From Ligustrum vulgare (taxonomy: Eukaryota; Streptophyta; Magnoliopsida; Lamiales; Oleaceae): a DNA stretch of 64,000 bases. The notes under the pieces are model-generated. The model saw nothing but the letters and a program-made list of their open reading frames with translations. It searched no databases and was not told the DNA's origin. Within the stretch, counting starts at the first letter, position 1. Every line of letters begins with the position of its first letter. The DNA lies in NCBI GenBank assembly GCA_963555705.1, contig OY743183.1, positions 30,043,932 to 30,107,931 on the forward strand, in the 5' to 3' direction. Shown here in pieces: positions 1-12,090 of the stretch. The position numbers and the translations under genes were made by a program.

Positions 1-3000
1 ATTCCAAAATATTCACACCAATTTTGAAACCATTTCGGAAAATTATTTTTACACAATTGAAGGAACAGGATGAACCAAGAAATAATAAGATATCTAAAGA
101 AGAAAACTAAAAGGCATCTAGGTAATCCAAGTAATTGAAATGAGGAGAGAAATCTTCACCCTTTGGAAGGTTCATCTTTTTCTCAAAGCTAAGGGTATTG
201 TCCCCAGTCTTCAAATGACAACAAAAAGAAAAACTGACATTTTTGAAAAATTGATATGTTGTGGATATTGTTTATTTTGAGTAGGTTGCAGTTATCTTTT
301 GATTTCGCTCCCTTAGTTTCTTTACTACTTTTACTCGGAATTTCTCTCTTTCTCTTAAGAAATTCCGGATTCTCTTCATATTTCTTCTTAGTAACATAAA
401 AAGTTTCATTTGGACCTAAAGTGGGAATCTCCTTTCGAAAAAGCTAACTTTCATTTTTGAGCTCCTAACAATCTTTTTAGGATTGGGTGAGTCACCAGGA
501 TTTTGAACAACAAAAAAGTCACAGCAGAGGATCCATGAGACTTTAAAACAGAGGATAAATTGGAATAAAACGTTTTTATTGGGCACATAAAATGGTTTTC
601 CCTCGTTCGTAAAGTTTTTGGATCCTTGAAAAGAGAGACTAGGTTAAATATTCTCTTCAATTCCAAAATATTCACACCAATTTTGAAACCATTTTGGAAA
701 ACTATTTTTACATGATTGAAGGAACAGGATAAACCAGGAATGCATAAGATGTCTATGGAAGAAAATATTAAACAAAGCATATTCGTAATCCAAGCATATG
801 AAATTAGAAGAGAAATCACCGTTTGAAAGGTTCATCATTTTCTCGAGCTAAGGGTATTGTCCCGAGTTTTCAAATGACAACAAAAAGGAAAATTGACATT
901 TTTGAAAAATCAATTTGTTGAGGATAATGTTTATTTTAAGTAGGTTGCAGTTATCTTTTGATTTCACTCCCTTGGTTTCTTTACTACTTTCACTTGGAAT
1001 TTCTATCTTTTTCTTAAGAAATGCCAAATTCTCTCCATATTTCTACTCAGTAATATGAAAAGTTTCATTTGGACCTAAAATAGAAATCTCCTTTTGGAAA
1101 AAGCTAACTTTAATTTTTGAGCTCCTAACAATCTTTTTAGGATTGGGAGAGTCACCAAGATTTTGAACAACAAAAAAGTCATAGCAGATGATCCATGAGA
1201 CTTTAAAAAAGAGGATAAATTGGAATAAAACGTTTTCTTGGGCACATAAAATGGTTTTTCCCTCGTACGTAAAGTTTTTGAATCCTTGAAGAGAGAGACT
1301 AGGTAAAATATTCTCTTCAATTCCAAAATATTCATACCAATTTTGAAACCATTTTGGAAAATTATTTTAACATGATTGAAGGAACGGGATAAACCAAGAA
1401 ATAATAAGATGTCTAAAGAAGAAAACATTAAACAAAGCATCTTGGTAATCCAAGTAATTGAAATGCGAAGAGAAATCTTCCCCCTTTGAAAGGTTCAACT
1501 TTTTCTCGAGCTAAGGGTATTGTCCCCTGTCTTCAAATGACAACAAAAATGCAAAATGACATTTTTAAAAAATCGATATGTTGAGGATATTGTTTATTTT
1601 GAGTAGGTTGCAGTTATCTTTTGATTTCGCTCCCTTGGTTTCTCACTACTTTTACCCCGGAACTTCTCTCTTTCTCTTAAGAAATTCCGGATTCTCTTCA
1701 TATTTCTTCTTAGTAATATGAAATGTTTCATTTGGACCTAAAGTAGGAATCTCATCTCGAAAAAGCTAACTTTCATTTTTAAGGTCCTAACAATCTTTTT
1801 AGGATTGTGAGAGTCACCAGGATTTTGAACAACAAAAAGGTCACAGCAGAGGATCCATGAGACTTTAAAAAAGAGGATAAATTGGAATAAAACGTTTTCT
1901 TGGGCACATAAAATGGTTTTTCCCTCGTTCGTAAAGTTTTTGAATCCTTGAAAAGTGAGACAAGGTTAAATATTCTCTTCAATTCCAAAATATTCACACC
2001 AATTTTAAAACCAGTTTTGAAAATTATTTTAACATGATTGAAGGAACCAAGAAATAATAAGATGTCTAAAGAAGAAAACATTAGAAAAAGCATCTTGGTA
2101 ATCCAAGTAATTGAAACGAGGAGAGAAATATTCACCCTTTGAAAAGTTCTACTTTTTCTCGAGCTAAGGGTATTGTCCCCAGTCTGCAAATGACAACCAA
2201 AAGGCAAACTAACATTTTTGAAAAATCGATATGTTTAGGATATTGTTTATTTTGAGTAGTTTGCACTTATCTTATGATTTCAATCCCTTGGTTTCTTTAC
2301 TACTTTTTCTCGGAATTTCTCTCTTTCTCTTAAGAAATTCCGGATTCTTTTCATATTTCTTCTTAGTAATATGAAAAGTTTCATTTGGAACTAAAGTAGG
2401 AATCTCCTTTAGAAAAACCTAACATTCATTTTTGAGCACCTAACAATCTTTTTAGGATTTGGAAAGTCACCAGGATTTCGAACAACAAAAAAGTCATAGC
2501 ACCAGATCCATGAGACTTTAAAAATGAGGATACATGGGAATAAAACGTTTTCTTGGGCACATAAAATGGTTTTTCCCTCGTTCGTAAAGTTTTTGAATCC
2601 TTGAAGAGAGAGACTAGGTAAAATATTCTCTTCAATTCCAAAATATTCACACCAATTTTGAAACCATTTTGGAAAATTATTTTTACACGATTGAAGGAAC
2701 AGGATAAACCAAGAAATAATAAGATATCTAAAGAAGAAAACTAAAAAGCATCTAGGTAATCCAAGTAATTGAAATGAGGAGAGAAATCTTCACCCTTTGA
2801 AAGGTTCATCTTTTTCTCAAAGCTAAGGGTATTGTCCCCAGTCTTCAAATGACAACAAAAAGAAAAACTGACATTTTTGAAAAATTGATATGTTGTGGAT
2901 ATTGTTTATTTTGAGTAGGTTGCAGTTATCTTTTGATTTCGCTCCCTTAGTTTCTTTACTACTTTTACTCGGAATTTCTCTCTTTCTCTTAAGAAATTCC

Positions 3001-3097
3001 GGATTCTCTTCATATTTCTTCTTAGTAATATAAAAAGTTTCATTTGGACCTAAAGTAGGAATCTCCTTTCGAAAAAGCTAACTTTCATTTTTGAGCT

Positions 3098-3750
3098 CCT
3101 AACAATCTTTTTAGGATTGGGTGAGTCACCAGGATTTTGAACAACAAAAAAGTCACAGCAGAGGATCCATGAGACTTTAAAACAGAGGATAAATTGGAAT
3201 AAAACGTTTTTATTGGGCACACAAAATGGTTTTCCCTCGTTCGTAAAGTTTTTGAATCCTTGAAAAGAGAGACTAGGTTAAATATTCTCTTCAATTCCAA
3301 AATATTCACACCAATTTTAAAACCATTTTTGAAAATTATTTTAACATGATTGAAGGAACCAAGAAATAATAAGATGTCTAAAGAAGAAAACATTAGAAAA
3401 AGCATCTTGGTAATCCAAGTAATTGAAACGAGGAGAGAAATATTCACCCTTTGAAAAGTTCTACTTTTTCTCGAGCTAAGGGTATTGTCCCCATTCTGCG
3501 AATGACAACAAAAAGGCAAACTGACATTTTTGAAAAGTCGATATGTTTAGGATATTGTTTATTTTGAGTAGTTTGCACTTATCTTATGATTTCACTCCCT
3601 TGGTTTCTTTACTACTTTTTCTCGGAATTTCTCTCTTTCTCTTAAGAAATTCCGGATTCTTTTCATATTTCTTCTTACTAATATGAAAAGTTTCATTTGG
3701 ACCTAAAGTAGGAATCTCCTTTAGAAAAACCTAACTTTCATTTTTGAGCT
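3098..3750. repeat. Chimeric A/C monomer (E1)
   Basis: The first ~200 bp carry A markers (GGGTGAGTCACC, AAAACAGAGG, TTTTTATTGGGCAC, GACTAGGTT). From the CCAATTTT motif near 3313 onward the monomer carries C markers (TTAAAACCATTTTTGAAAA, GAAGGAACCAAGAAAT). It sits where an A is expected and is followed directly by D, giving a local 6-monomer arrangement ABCD-E1-D. This is the expected product of unequal exchange two monomers out of register. Confidence 0.85.
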
Positions 3751-4407
3751 CCTAACAATCTTTTTAGGATTTGGAAAGTCACCAGGATTTCGAACAACAA
3801 AAAAGTCATAGCACCAGATCCATGAGACTTTAAAAATGAGGATACATGGGAATAAAACGTTTTCTTGGGCACATAAAATGGTTTTTCCCTCGTTCGTAAA
3901 GTTTTTAAATCCTTGAAGAGAGAGTCTACGTAAAATATTCTCTTCAATTCCAAAATATTCACACCAATTTTGAAACCATTTTGGAAAATTATTTTTACAC
4001 GATTGAAGGAACAGGATAAACCAAGAAATAATAAGATATCTAAAGAAGAAAACTAAAAAGCATCTAGGTAATCCAAGTAATTGAAATGAGGAGAGAAATC
4101 TTCACCCTTTGAAAGGTTCATCTTTTTCTCAAAGCTAAGGGTATTTTCCCCAGTCTTCAAATGACCACAAAAAGAAAAACTGACATTTTTGAAAAATTGA
4201 TATGTTGTGGATATTGTTTATTTTGAGTAGGTTGCAGTTATCTTTTGATTTCGCTCCCTTAGTTTCTTTACTACTTTTACTCGGAATTTCTCTCTCTCTT
4301 AAGAAATTCCGGATTCTCTTCATATTTCTTCTTAGTAATATAAAAAGTTTCATTTGGACCTAAAGTAGGAATCTCCTTTCTAAAAAGCTAACTTTCATTT
4401 TTGAGCT

Positions 4408-7037
4408 CCTAACAATCTTTTTAGGATTGGGTGAGTCACCAGGATTTTGAACAACAAAAAAGTCACAGCAGAGCCATGAGACTTTAAAACAGAGGATAAA
4501 TTGGAATAAAACGTTTTTATTGGGCACATAAAATGGTTTTCCCTCGTTCGTAAAGTTTTTGAATCCTTGAAAAGAGAGACTAGGTTAAATATTCTCTTCA
4601 ATTCCAAAATATTCACACCAATTTTGAAACCATTTTGGAAAACTATTTTTACATGATTGAAGGAACAGGATAAACCAGGAATGCATAAGATGTCTATGGA
4701 AGAAAATATTAAACAAAGCATATTCGTAATCCAAGCATATGAAATTAGAAGAGAAATCACCGTTTGAAAGATTCATAATTTTCTCGAGCTAAGGGTATTG
4801 TCCCGAGTTTTCAAATGACAACAAAAAGGAAAATTGATATTTTTGAAAAATCAATTTGTTGAGGATAATGTTTATTTTGAGTAGGTTGCAGTTATCTTTT
4901 GATTTCACTCCCTTGGTTTCTTTACTAGTTTCACTTGGAATTTCTATCTTTCTCTTAAGAAATGCCAAATTCTCTCCATATTTCTACTTAGTAATATGAA
5001 AAGTTTCATTTGGACCTAAAATAGAAATCTCCTTTTGGAAAAAGCTAACTTTAATTTTTGAGCTCCGAACAATCTTTTTAGGATTGGGAGAGTCACCAAG
5101 ATTTTGAACAACAAAAAAGTCACAGCAGATGATCCATGAGACTTTAAAAAAGAGGATAAATTGGAATAAAACGTTTTCTTGGGCACATAAAATGGTTTTT
5201 CCCTCGTACGTAAAGTTTTTGAATCCTTGAAGAGAGAGACTAGGTAAAATATTCTCTTCAATTCCAAAATATTCATACCAATTTTGAAACCATTTTGGAA
5301 AATTATTTTAACATGATTGAAGGAACGGGATAAACCAAGAAATAATAAGATGTCTAAAGAAGAAAACATTAAACAAAGCATCTTGGTAATCCAAGTAATT
5401 GAAATGCGAAGAGAAATCTTCCCCCTTTTAAAGTTTCAACTTTTTCTCGAGCTAAGGGTATTGTCCCCTGTCTTCAAATGACAACAAAAATGCAAAATGA
5501 CATTTTTAAAAAATCGATGTGTTGAGGATATTGTTTATTTTGAGTAGGTTGCAGTTATCTTTTGATCTCGCTCCCTTGGTTTCTTACTACTTTTACCCGG
5601 AACTTCTCTCTTTCTCTTAAGAAATTCCGGATTCTCTTCATATTTCTTCTTAGTAATATGAAATGTTTCATTTGGACCTAAAGTAGGAATCTCATCTCGA
5701 AAAAGCTAACTTTCATTTTTAAGGTCCTAACAATCTTTTTAGGATTGTGAGAGTCACCAGGATTTTGAACAACAAAAATGTCACAGCAGAGGATCCATGA
5801 GACTTTAAAAAAGAGGATAAATTGGAATAAAACGTTTTCTTGGGCACATAAAATGGTTTTTCCCTCGTTCGTAAAGTTTTTGAATCCTAGAAAAGTGAGA
5901 CAAGGTTAAATATTCTCTTCAATTCCAAAATATTCACACCAATTTTAAAACCATTTTTGAAAATTATTTTAACATGATTGAAGGAACCAAGAAATAATAA
6001 GATGTCTAAAGAAGAAAACATTAGAAAAAGCATCTTGGTAATCCAAGTAATTGAAACGAGGAGAGAAATATTCACGCTTTGAAAAGTTCTACTTTTTCTC
6101 GAGCTAAGGGTATTGTCCCCAGTCTGCAAATGACAACAAAAAGGCAAACTGACATTTTTGAAAAATCGATATGTTTAGGATATTGTTTATTTTGAGTAGT
6201 TTGCACTTATCTTATGATTTCACTCCCTTGGTTTCTTTAATACTTTTTCTCGGAATTTCTCTCTTTCTCTTAAGAAATTCCGGATTCTTTTCATATTTCT
6301 TCTTAGTAATATGAAAAGTTTCATTTGGACTTAAAGTAGGAATCTCCGTTAGAAAAACCGAACTTTCATTTTTGAGCTCCTAACAATCTTTTTAGGATTT
6401 GGAAAGTCACCAGGATTTCGAACAACAAAAAAGTCATAGCACCAGATCCATGAGACTTTAAAAATGAGGATACATGGGAATAAAACGTTTTCTTGGGCAC
6501 ATAAAATGGTTTTTCCCTCGTTCGTAAAGTTTTTGAATCCTTGAAGAGAGAGACTACGTAAAATATTCTCTTCAATTCCAAAATATTCACACCAATTTTG
6601 AAACCATTTTGGAAAATTATTTTTACACGATTGAAGGAACAGGATAAACCAAGAAATAATAAGATATCTAAAGAAGAAAACTAAAAAGCATCTAGGTAAT
6701 CCAAGTAATTGAAATGAGGAGAGAAATCTTCACCCTTTGAAATGTTCATCTTTTTCTCAAAGCTAAGGGTATTGTCCCCAGTCTTCAAATGACAACAAAA
6801 AGAAAAACTGACATTTTTGAAAAATTGATATGTTGTGGATATTGTTTATTTTGAGTAGGTTGCAGTTATCTTTTGATTTCGCTCCCTTAGTTTCTTTACT
6901 ACTTTTACTCGGAATTTCTCTCTTTCTCTTAAGAAATTCCGGATTCTCTTCATATTTCTTCTTAGTAATATAAAAAGTTTCATTTGGACCTAAAGTAGGA
7001 ATCTCCTTTCGAAAAAGCTAACTTTCATTTTTAAGCT
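4408..7037. repeat. Reference ABCD tetramer HOR unit (2630 bp)
   Basis: Complete tetramer with monomers of 657 (A), 661 (B), 653 (C) and 659 (D) bp. The next tetramer, 7038 to 9317, aligns to it with only scattered substitutions until the retroelement interrupts it. Monomer types within the unit differ far more from each other than the same type does between units, which is the definition of a higher-order repeat. Confidence 0.9.
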
Positions 7038-10000
7038 CCTAACAATCTTTTTAGGATTGGGTGAGTCACCAGGATTTTGAACAACAAAAAAGTCACAGCA
7101 GAGCCATGAGACTTTAAAACAGAGGATAAATTGGAATAAAACGTTTTTATTGGGCACATAAAATGGTTTTCCCTCGTTCGTAAAGTTTTTGAATCCTTGA
7201 AAAGAGAGACTAGGTTAAATATTCTCTTCAATTCCAAAATATTCACACCAATTTTGAAACCATTTTGGAAAACTATTTTTACATGATTGAAGGAACAGGA
7301 TAAACCAGGAATGCATAAGATGTCTATGGAAGAAAATATTAAACAAAGCATATTCGTAATCCAAGCATATGAAATTAGAAGAGAAATCACCGTTTGAAAG
7401 ATTCATCATTTTCTCGAGCTAAGGGTATTGTCCCGAGTTTTCAAATGACAACAAAAAGGAAAATTGACATTTTTGAAAAATCAATTTGTTGAGGATAATG
7501 TTTATTTTGAGTAGGTTGCAGTTATCTTTTGATTTCACTCCCTTGGTTTCTTTACTACTTTCACTTGGAATTTCTATCTTTCTCTTAAGAAATGCCAAAT
7601 TCTCTCCATATTTCTACTCAGTAATATGAAAAGTCTCATTTGGACCTAAAATAGAAATCTCCTTTTGGAAAAAGCTAACTTTAATTTTTGAGCTCCTAAC
7701 AATCTTTTTAGGATTGGGAGAGTCACCAAGATTTTGAACAACAAAAAAGTCACAGCAGATGATCCATGAGACTTTAAAAAAGAGGATAAATTGGAATAAA
7801 ACGTTTTCTTGGGCACATAAAATGGTTTTTCCCTCGTACGTAAAGTTTTTGAATCCTTGAAGAGAGAGACTAGGTAAAATATTCTCTTCAATTCCAAAAT
7901 ATTCATACCAATTTTGAAACCATTTTAGAAAATTATTTTAACATGATTGAAGGAACGGGATAAACCAAGAAATAATAAGATGTCTAAAGAAGAAAACATT
8001 AAACAAAGCATCTTGGTAATCCAAGTAATTGAAATGCGAAGAGAAATCTTCCCCCTTTGAAAGGTTCAACTTTTTCTCGAGCTAAGGGTATTGTCCCCTG
8101 TCTTCAAATGACAACAAAAATGCAAAATGACATTTTTAAAAAATCGATGTGTTGAGGATATTGTTTATTTTGAGTAGGTTGCAGTTATCTTTTGATCTCG
8201 CTCCCTTGGTTTCTTACAACTTTTACCCGGAACTTCTCTCTTTCTCTTAAGAAATTCCGGATTCTCTTCATATTTCTTCTTAGTAATATGAAATGTTTCA
8301 TTTGGACCTAAAGTAGGAATCTCATCTCGAAAAAGCTAACTTTCATTTTTAAGGTCCTAACAATCTTTTTAGGATTGTGAGAGTCACCAGGATTTTGAAC
8401 AACAAAAATGTCACAGCAGAGGATCCATGAGACTTTAAAAAAGAGGATAAATTGGAATAAAACGTTTTCTTGGGCACATAAAATGGTTTTTCCCTCGTTC
8501 GTAAAGTTTTTGAATCCTTGAAAAGTGAGACAAGGTTAAATATTCTCTTCAATTCCAAAATATTCACACCAATTTTAAAACCATTTTTGAAAATTATTTT
8601 AACATGATTGAAGGAACCAAGAAATAATAAGATGTCTAAAGAAGAAAACATTAGAAAAAGCATCTTGGTAATCCATGTAATTGAAACGAGGAGAGAAATA
8701 TTCACCCTTTGAAAAGTTCTACTTTTTCTCGAGCTATGGATATTGTCCCCAGTCTGCAAATGACAACAAAAAGGCAAACTGACATTTTTGAAAAATCGAT
8801 ATGTTTAGGATATTGTTTATTTTGAGTAGTTTGCACTTATCTTATGATTTCACTCCCTTGGTTTCTTTACTACTTTTTCTCGGAATTTCTCTCTTTCTCT
8901 TAAGAAATTCCGGATTCTTTTCATATTTCTTCTTAGTAATATGAAAAGTTTCATTTGGACCTAAAGTAGGAATCTCCTTTAGAAAAACCTAACTTTCATT
9001 TTTGAGCTCCTAACAATCTTTTTAGGATTTGGAAAGTCACCAGGATTTCGAACAACAAAAAAGTCATAGCACCAGATCCATGAGACTTTTAAAATGAGGA
9101 TACATGGGAATAAAACGTTTTCTTGGGCACATAAAATGGTTTTTCCCTCGTTCGTAAAGTTTTTGAATCCTTGAAGAGAGAGACTACGTAAAATATTCTC
9201 TTCAATTCCAAAACATTCACACCAATTTTGAAACCATTTTGGAAAATTATTTTTACACGATTGAAGGAACAGGATAAACCAAGAAATAATAAGATATCTA
9301 AAGAAGGAAACTAAAAAGTGTAGCGACCGAGAATTTTCGTGATTTTATTCAAATAAATATTTTTAAAAAGCGTGTCGCTTCGACCTTGCCCATCATTTAG
9401 TTATTTTAGTTTTAAACGCGTGCTCGTCTAGCCAGTTAAGTGGAAAATTTAATTTAATCAAATACTTAGTCAAATTTTAATTTTTATCAAATATATTTCA
9501 ATTTCACAGTTTATTTTCAAAGCCCAAGTATTATTTATATTAAAAAACCAATAAGTCATTCTTGGCCAAACTAAATCAACAACTTATTTTCCAAGTGTTT
9601 CCTTACACAACCATATTCACTTCCAAAATTCTCACAATTTTCCATAAATCAAGATTTAACCTAAACTACCATGTTTAACACCTAAATCAACTATTAATTG
9701 GATCCCTACCCCTTGCCTTCAGGGCACTCAAACCTCCTGCACGGTATACTTTCTTCTCTCTCAAAGTATATTCAAGGCAGCCATCCTCCATAACCAGCGG
9801 CCTATTTCATCAAACCACCACCTAAGCCGCTCGCCTATTCTCTGCCTTCTTCACAACCAAAACAACCAAACTGCCAAGCCGACGACCAAGTTCAAAATCA
9901 GCCCACAACGCCACAACCGAACCACTGCCCATTTCTATCATCTGAACCAAACCCCAATCCACCATCATAGACCATAACCACTGTCATCACAAAACGAGCC

Positions 10001-10569
10001 TCAATCACCCGAGCGCCACTGTAACTAGCCACGGCCTCAATTAGTTTCTTAACCAAAGTCGCTGCCTCCACCACCGTTATCACCAACGCCACCAACCACA
10101 TCACCACCGTTATCATCACTGCCAAACCAACCTCCCTTCGCCGTCGCCTGGACCACCAGCCATCACACGAAACCCGCCACCGCACCAACTAAGAATCGCC
10201 TACTGCCAACCCAAAGAAAATTCCAAAATCATCCAAATCAGGAACCCCAAAAACAAGAATCAAAATAACCCAACATTTACCTTGGACCACTGGCTTTCGT
10301 CGCCGGAAAATCGTAACTCTTCAGCCTCGGCTTTCGCCCAAGAGATTTGCCCAAACTCAGCTTCTTTCACCATCCCTCCACCGACCCATCGCCGCCACAT
10401 GATGGCGGCCTGATTGTTGGTATAACGCCGGCGAAAGGGCGCCGACAGTGGACGGAAATCAGAAAGGGTCGACGCCGTTGCGTCGCTGCCCTCTGTTCTC
10501 TCTGTCTCGGTCTTATGTGTGAGAGGGAGAGAATTTGTGTTTTTCCTTTTAAATTTGATTTTTACAAAT

Positions 10570-11280
10570 TTGCCTATTAGTCCCCATCTTTTGAAAGTGT
10601 TTAATTTAGTCCCTATTATGTTCTAAAATGTGTTTAAAAGCTCAGACCCTGTATTTTAGATGTCTCTCATGTTGGTCCCCAAATTTAAACCCTTTCATTT
10701 CAGCCCCAACAATTAGCTTCCTTTTTATTTTAATTTCATTATTTAAGTCCTCCAGGTTTTTAAAATGTTTTATTTCAGTCCCTTTCACTTTTATTTGTGT
10801 GATTACGTCCTAAGTTTCAAAATATATTATTTTAGCCTCTATCGATTTTAAAAATATTTCTAGTCAGTCCTGCACTTTTAAAATATATTTTTAGTCCCAA
10901 GTTTTTAAAAATCAGCTATTTCAGTCCCTCAAGCTTTGAATAGTTTAATTCTAGTCCTTTTAGCTTGAAATGTTTTAATTCAGCCCCTTCAGTTTTAAAG
11001 TTACTTATTTTAGCCCCAATTTTTGAAAATGATCATTTCAGTCCCCAACCTTCAATTGAGTATAATATAACCCTGAGTTTTGACCAAAATATAATTTGGT
11101 CAGGAACTTTCCGGGTTTATCAATTTAGTCCCTAATTTCAAATTATTCATTTTAGTCCCTCAACTTTCAAAGTATTCATTTTAGTCCCTCACCTTTCAAA
11201 GATATTCATTTTAGTCTCTCAACTTTCAAATCATCAATTTCAGTCCCCAAATTGTAAATTATCATTTTTAAACCGTAAAT
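10570..11280 (+). repeat. Degenerate TTTAGTCCC short-period array inside LTR
   Basis: Roughly twenty degenerate copies of a motif like TTTTAGTCCCTCAACTTTC, alternating with A/T-rich spacers, at about 30-40 bp spacing. The clearest copies are at about 11120-11240, with TTTAGTCCC or TTTAGTCTC each followed by a CAACTTTC-like stretch. It is confined to this LTR and shows no coding potential. Confidence 0.75.
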
Positions 11281-11472
11281 TTCAAAAGATTAATGTAACT
11301 TATTGGCTAGACGAGGCGTAAGGAGATTTGAAAGATTTAAGTCATTCCCGCTCAACCACACTCGTTAAGGTAGACTCTAATCTACAAATTTACGTTTGTC
11401 AAAAGTGCGCATAAATAATTATTTGGATTATAAGTTTAGCATATATTCTAAGCATGAGACTATGTTACGAGA

Positions 11473-11934
11473 ATTTACTTGCTTAAATGCATGAGACATG
11501 AACTTGTATGTTATTTACTTGTTCATGAGAATACTGGTGAACGTTAGACACCTGAGACTTGAATATCATGATTATGTGTTTTGATTTATAATGTTAAATG
11601 ATTATTATGCGCGAGTCTACTGAGTATTTCTATGAAATACTCACGTTTTCCAAAATAAAATTTGCAGATGACGGAGTTGGCGGCGGGGCGTGCGATGGTG
11701 GCCATTATTGAGATTTTAGAAATGTTTTATTTGAAATTATAAACTTATTTTTATTATGTTACGTTCAAGTTATTTTTCCATGTTTAAACTATTTTGACAG
11801 TTTGAGTCAATTTTTATAAAGTTATGTGAAATAGAATTTCAATTAAATTTATTTTCCGCTAAATTATTATCTTCAAAGTCAATTTTGAGACGAAGAAGTG
11901 GCGTTCCCGAGTGTTCAGAACCCGGGGCGTTACA
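11473..11934 (+). repeat. 462-bp LTR 3'-end segment, copy 1 of tandem duplication
   Basis: Begins ATTTACTTGCTTAAATGCATG and ends at the LTR terminus GCGTTACA. The following base begins a second copy of exactly the same length (11935-12090 joined to 16102-16407 once the nested element and its duplicated GTATT are removed). By eye the copies differ at about six or seven positions. Confidence 0.9.
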
Positions 11935-12090
11935 ATTTACTTGCTTAAATGCATGAGACTTGAACTTGTATGTTATTTACTTGTTCATGAGAATACTGGT
12001 GAACGTTAGACACCTGAGACTTGAATATCATGATTATGTGTTTTGATTTATAATGTTAAATGATTATTATGCGCGAGTCTACTGAGTATT
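11935..12090 (+). repeat. 462-bp LTR 3'-end segment, copy 2, left part
   Basis: First 156 bp of the second copy, interrupted at GTATT (12086-12090) by the nested element. The copy resumes at 16102 and runs to 16407, where it is followed by the functional primer-binding site. Confidence 0.9.
12086..12090. repeat. Left target-site duplication GTATT of the nested element
   Basis: GTATT directly before the TGATG terminus, matched by GTATT at 16097-16101 directly after the CATCA terminus. In the undisturbed copy 1 of the LTR segment the same place reads GAGTATTTCTATG, confirming a 5-bp duplication. Confidence 0.93.

Larger units (their letters stand above)
1..9317. repeat. Satellite array, block 1 (tetrameric ABCD HOR)
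   Basis: Head-to-tail monomers of about 653-662 bp. The phase mark CCTAACAAT (or a near match) occurs at 464, 1124, 1786, 2439, 3098, 3751, 4408, 5065, 5726, 6379, 7038, 7695, 8356 and 9009. Types follow the order A B C D, then E1 D, then A B C D, A B C D; bases 1-463 are the tail of a D monomer. Markers: A has GGGTGAGTCACC, B has GGGAGAGTCACC, C has AAGGTCCTAAC and CCAATTTTAAAACC, D has TTTGGAAAGTCACC and ATACATGGG. A-to-A distance is 2630 bp (4408 to 7038), as are the C-to-C and B-to-B distances, so the HOR unit is a tetramer. The last D is cut at 9317 by a retroelement. No gene is recognisable. Confidence 0.95.
9318..11934 (+). repeat. 5' LTR of the decayed element (2617 bp)
   Basis: Starts TGTAGCGACC and ends CGGGGCGTTACA, the same terminus that precedes the primer-binding site at 16407. 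It is a long LTR with a C-rich stretch (about 9770-10500) followed by a T-rich degenerate array (about 10570-11280). Short open frames inside it (for example 9898-10188 minus and 10347-10580 plus) show no recognisable domain and I treat them as chance. Confidence 0.85.

Noticed and set aside
464..490. Telomere-like sequence (CCTAA...TTAGG)
   Set aside because: Single short arms of an inverted repeat in each monomer, with no tandem telomere units.
3085..3519. Minus-strand open frames of 70-156 codons in nearly every satellite monomer as genes
   Set aside because: They recur because the DNA repeats. Starts and ends shift with small indels, no domain is recognisable, and plus-strand frames of 64-79 codons recur equally. 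Kept only as a finding.
1..9317. CENP-B-box-like motif in the monomer
   Set aside because: I looked for TTCG followed at the proper spacing by A and CGGG. TTCGAAAAAGC and TTCGTAAAG do not fit.
9898..10580. Open frames on both strands in the LTR (96 aa minus, 77 aa plus)
   Set aside because: They lie inside an LTR, in C-rich sequence with biased composition, with no known domain.
9318..11934. Solo LTR
   Set aside because: An additional LTR-end copy, PBS, pol remnants, PPT and a restarted LTR at 18248 follow. It is the 5' LTR of a decayed element.
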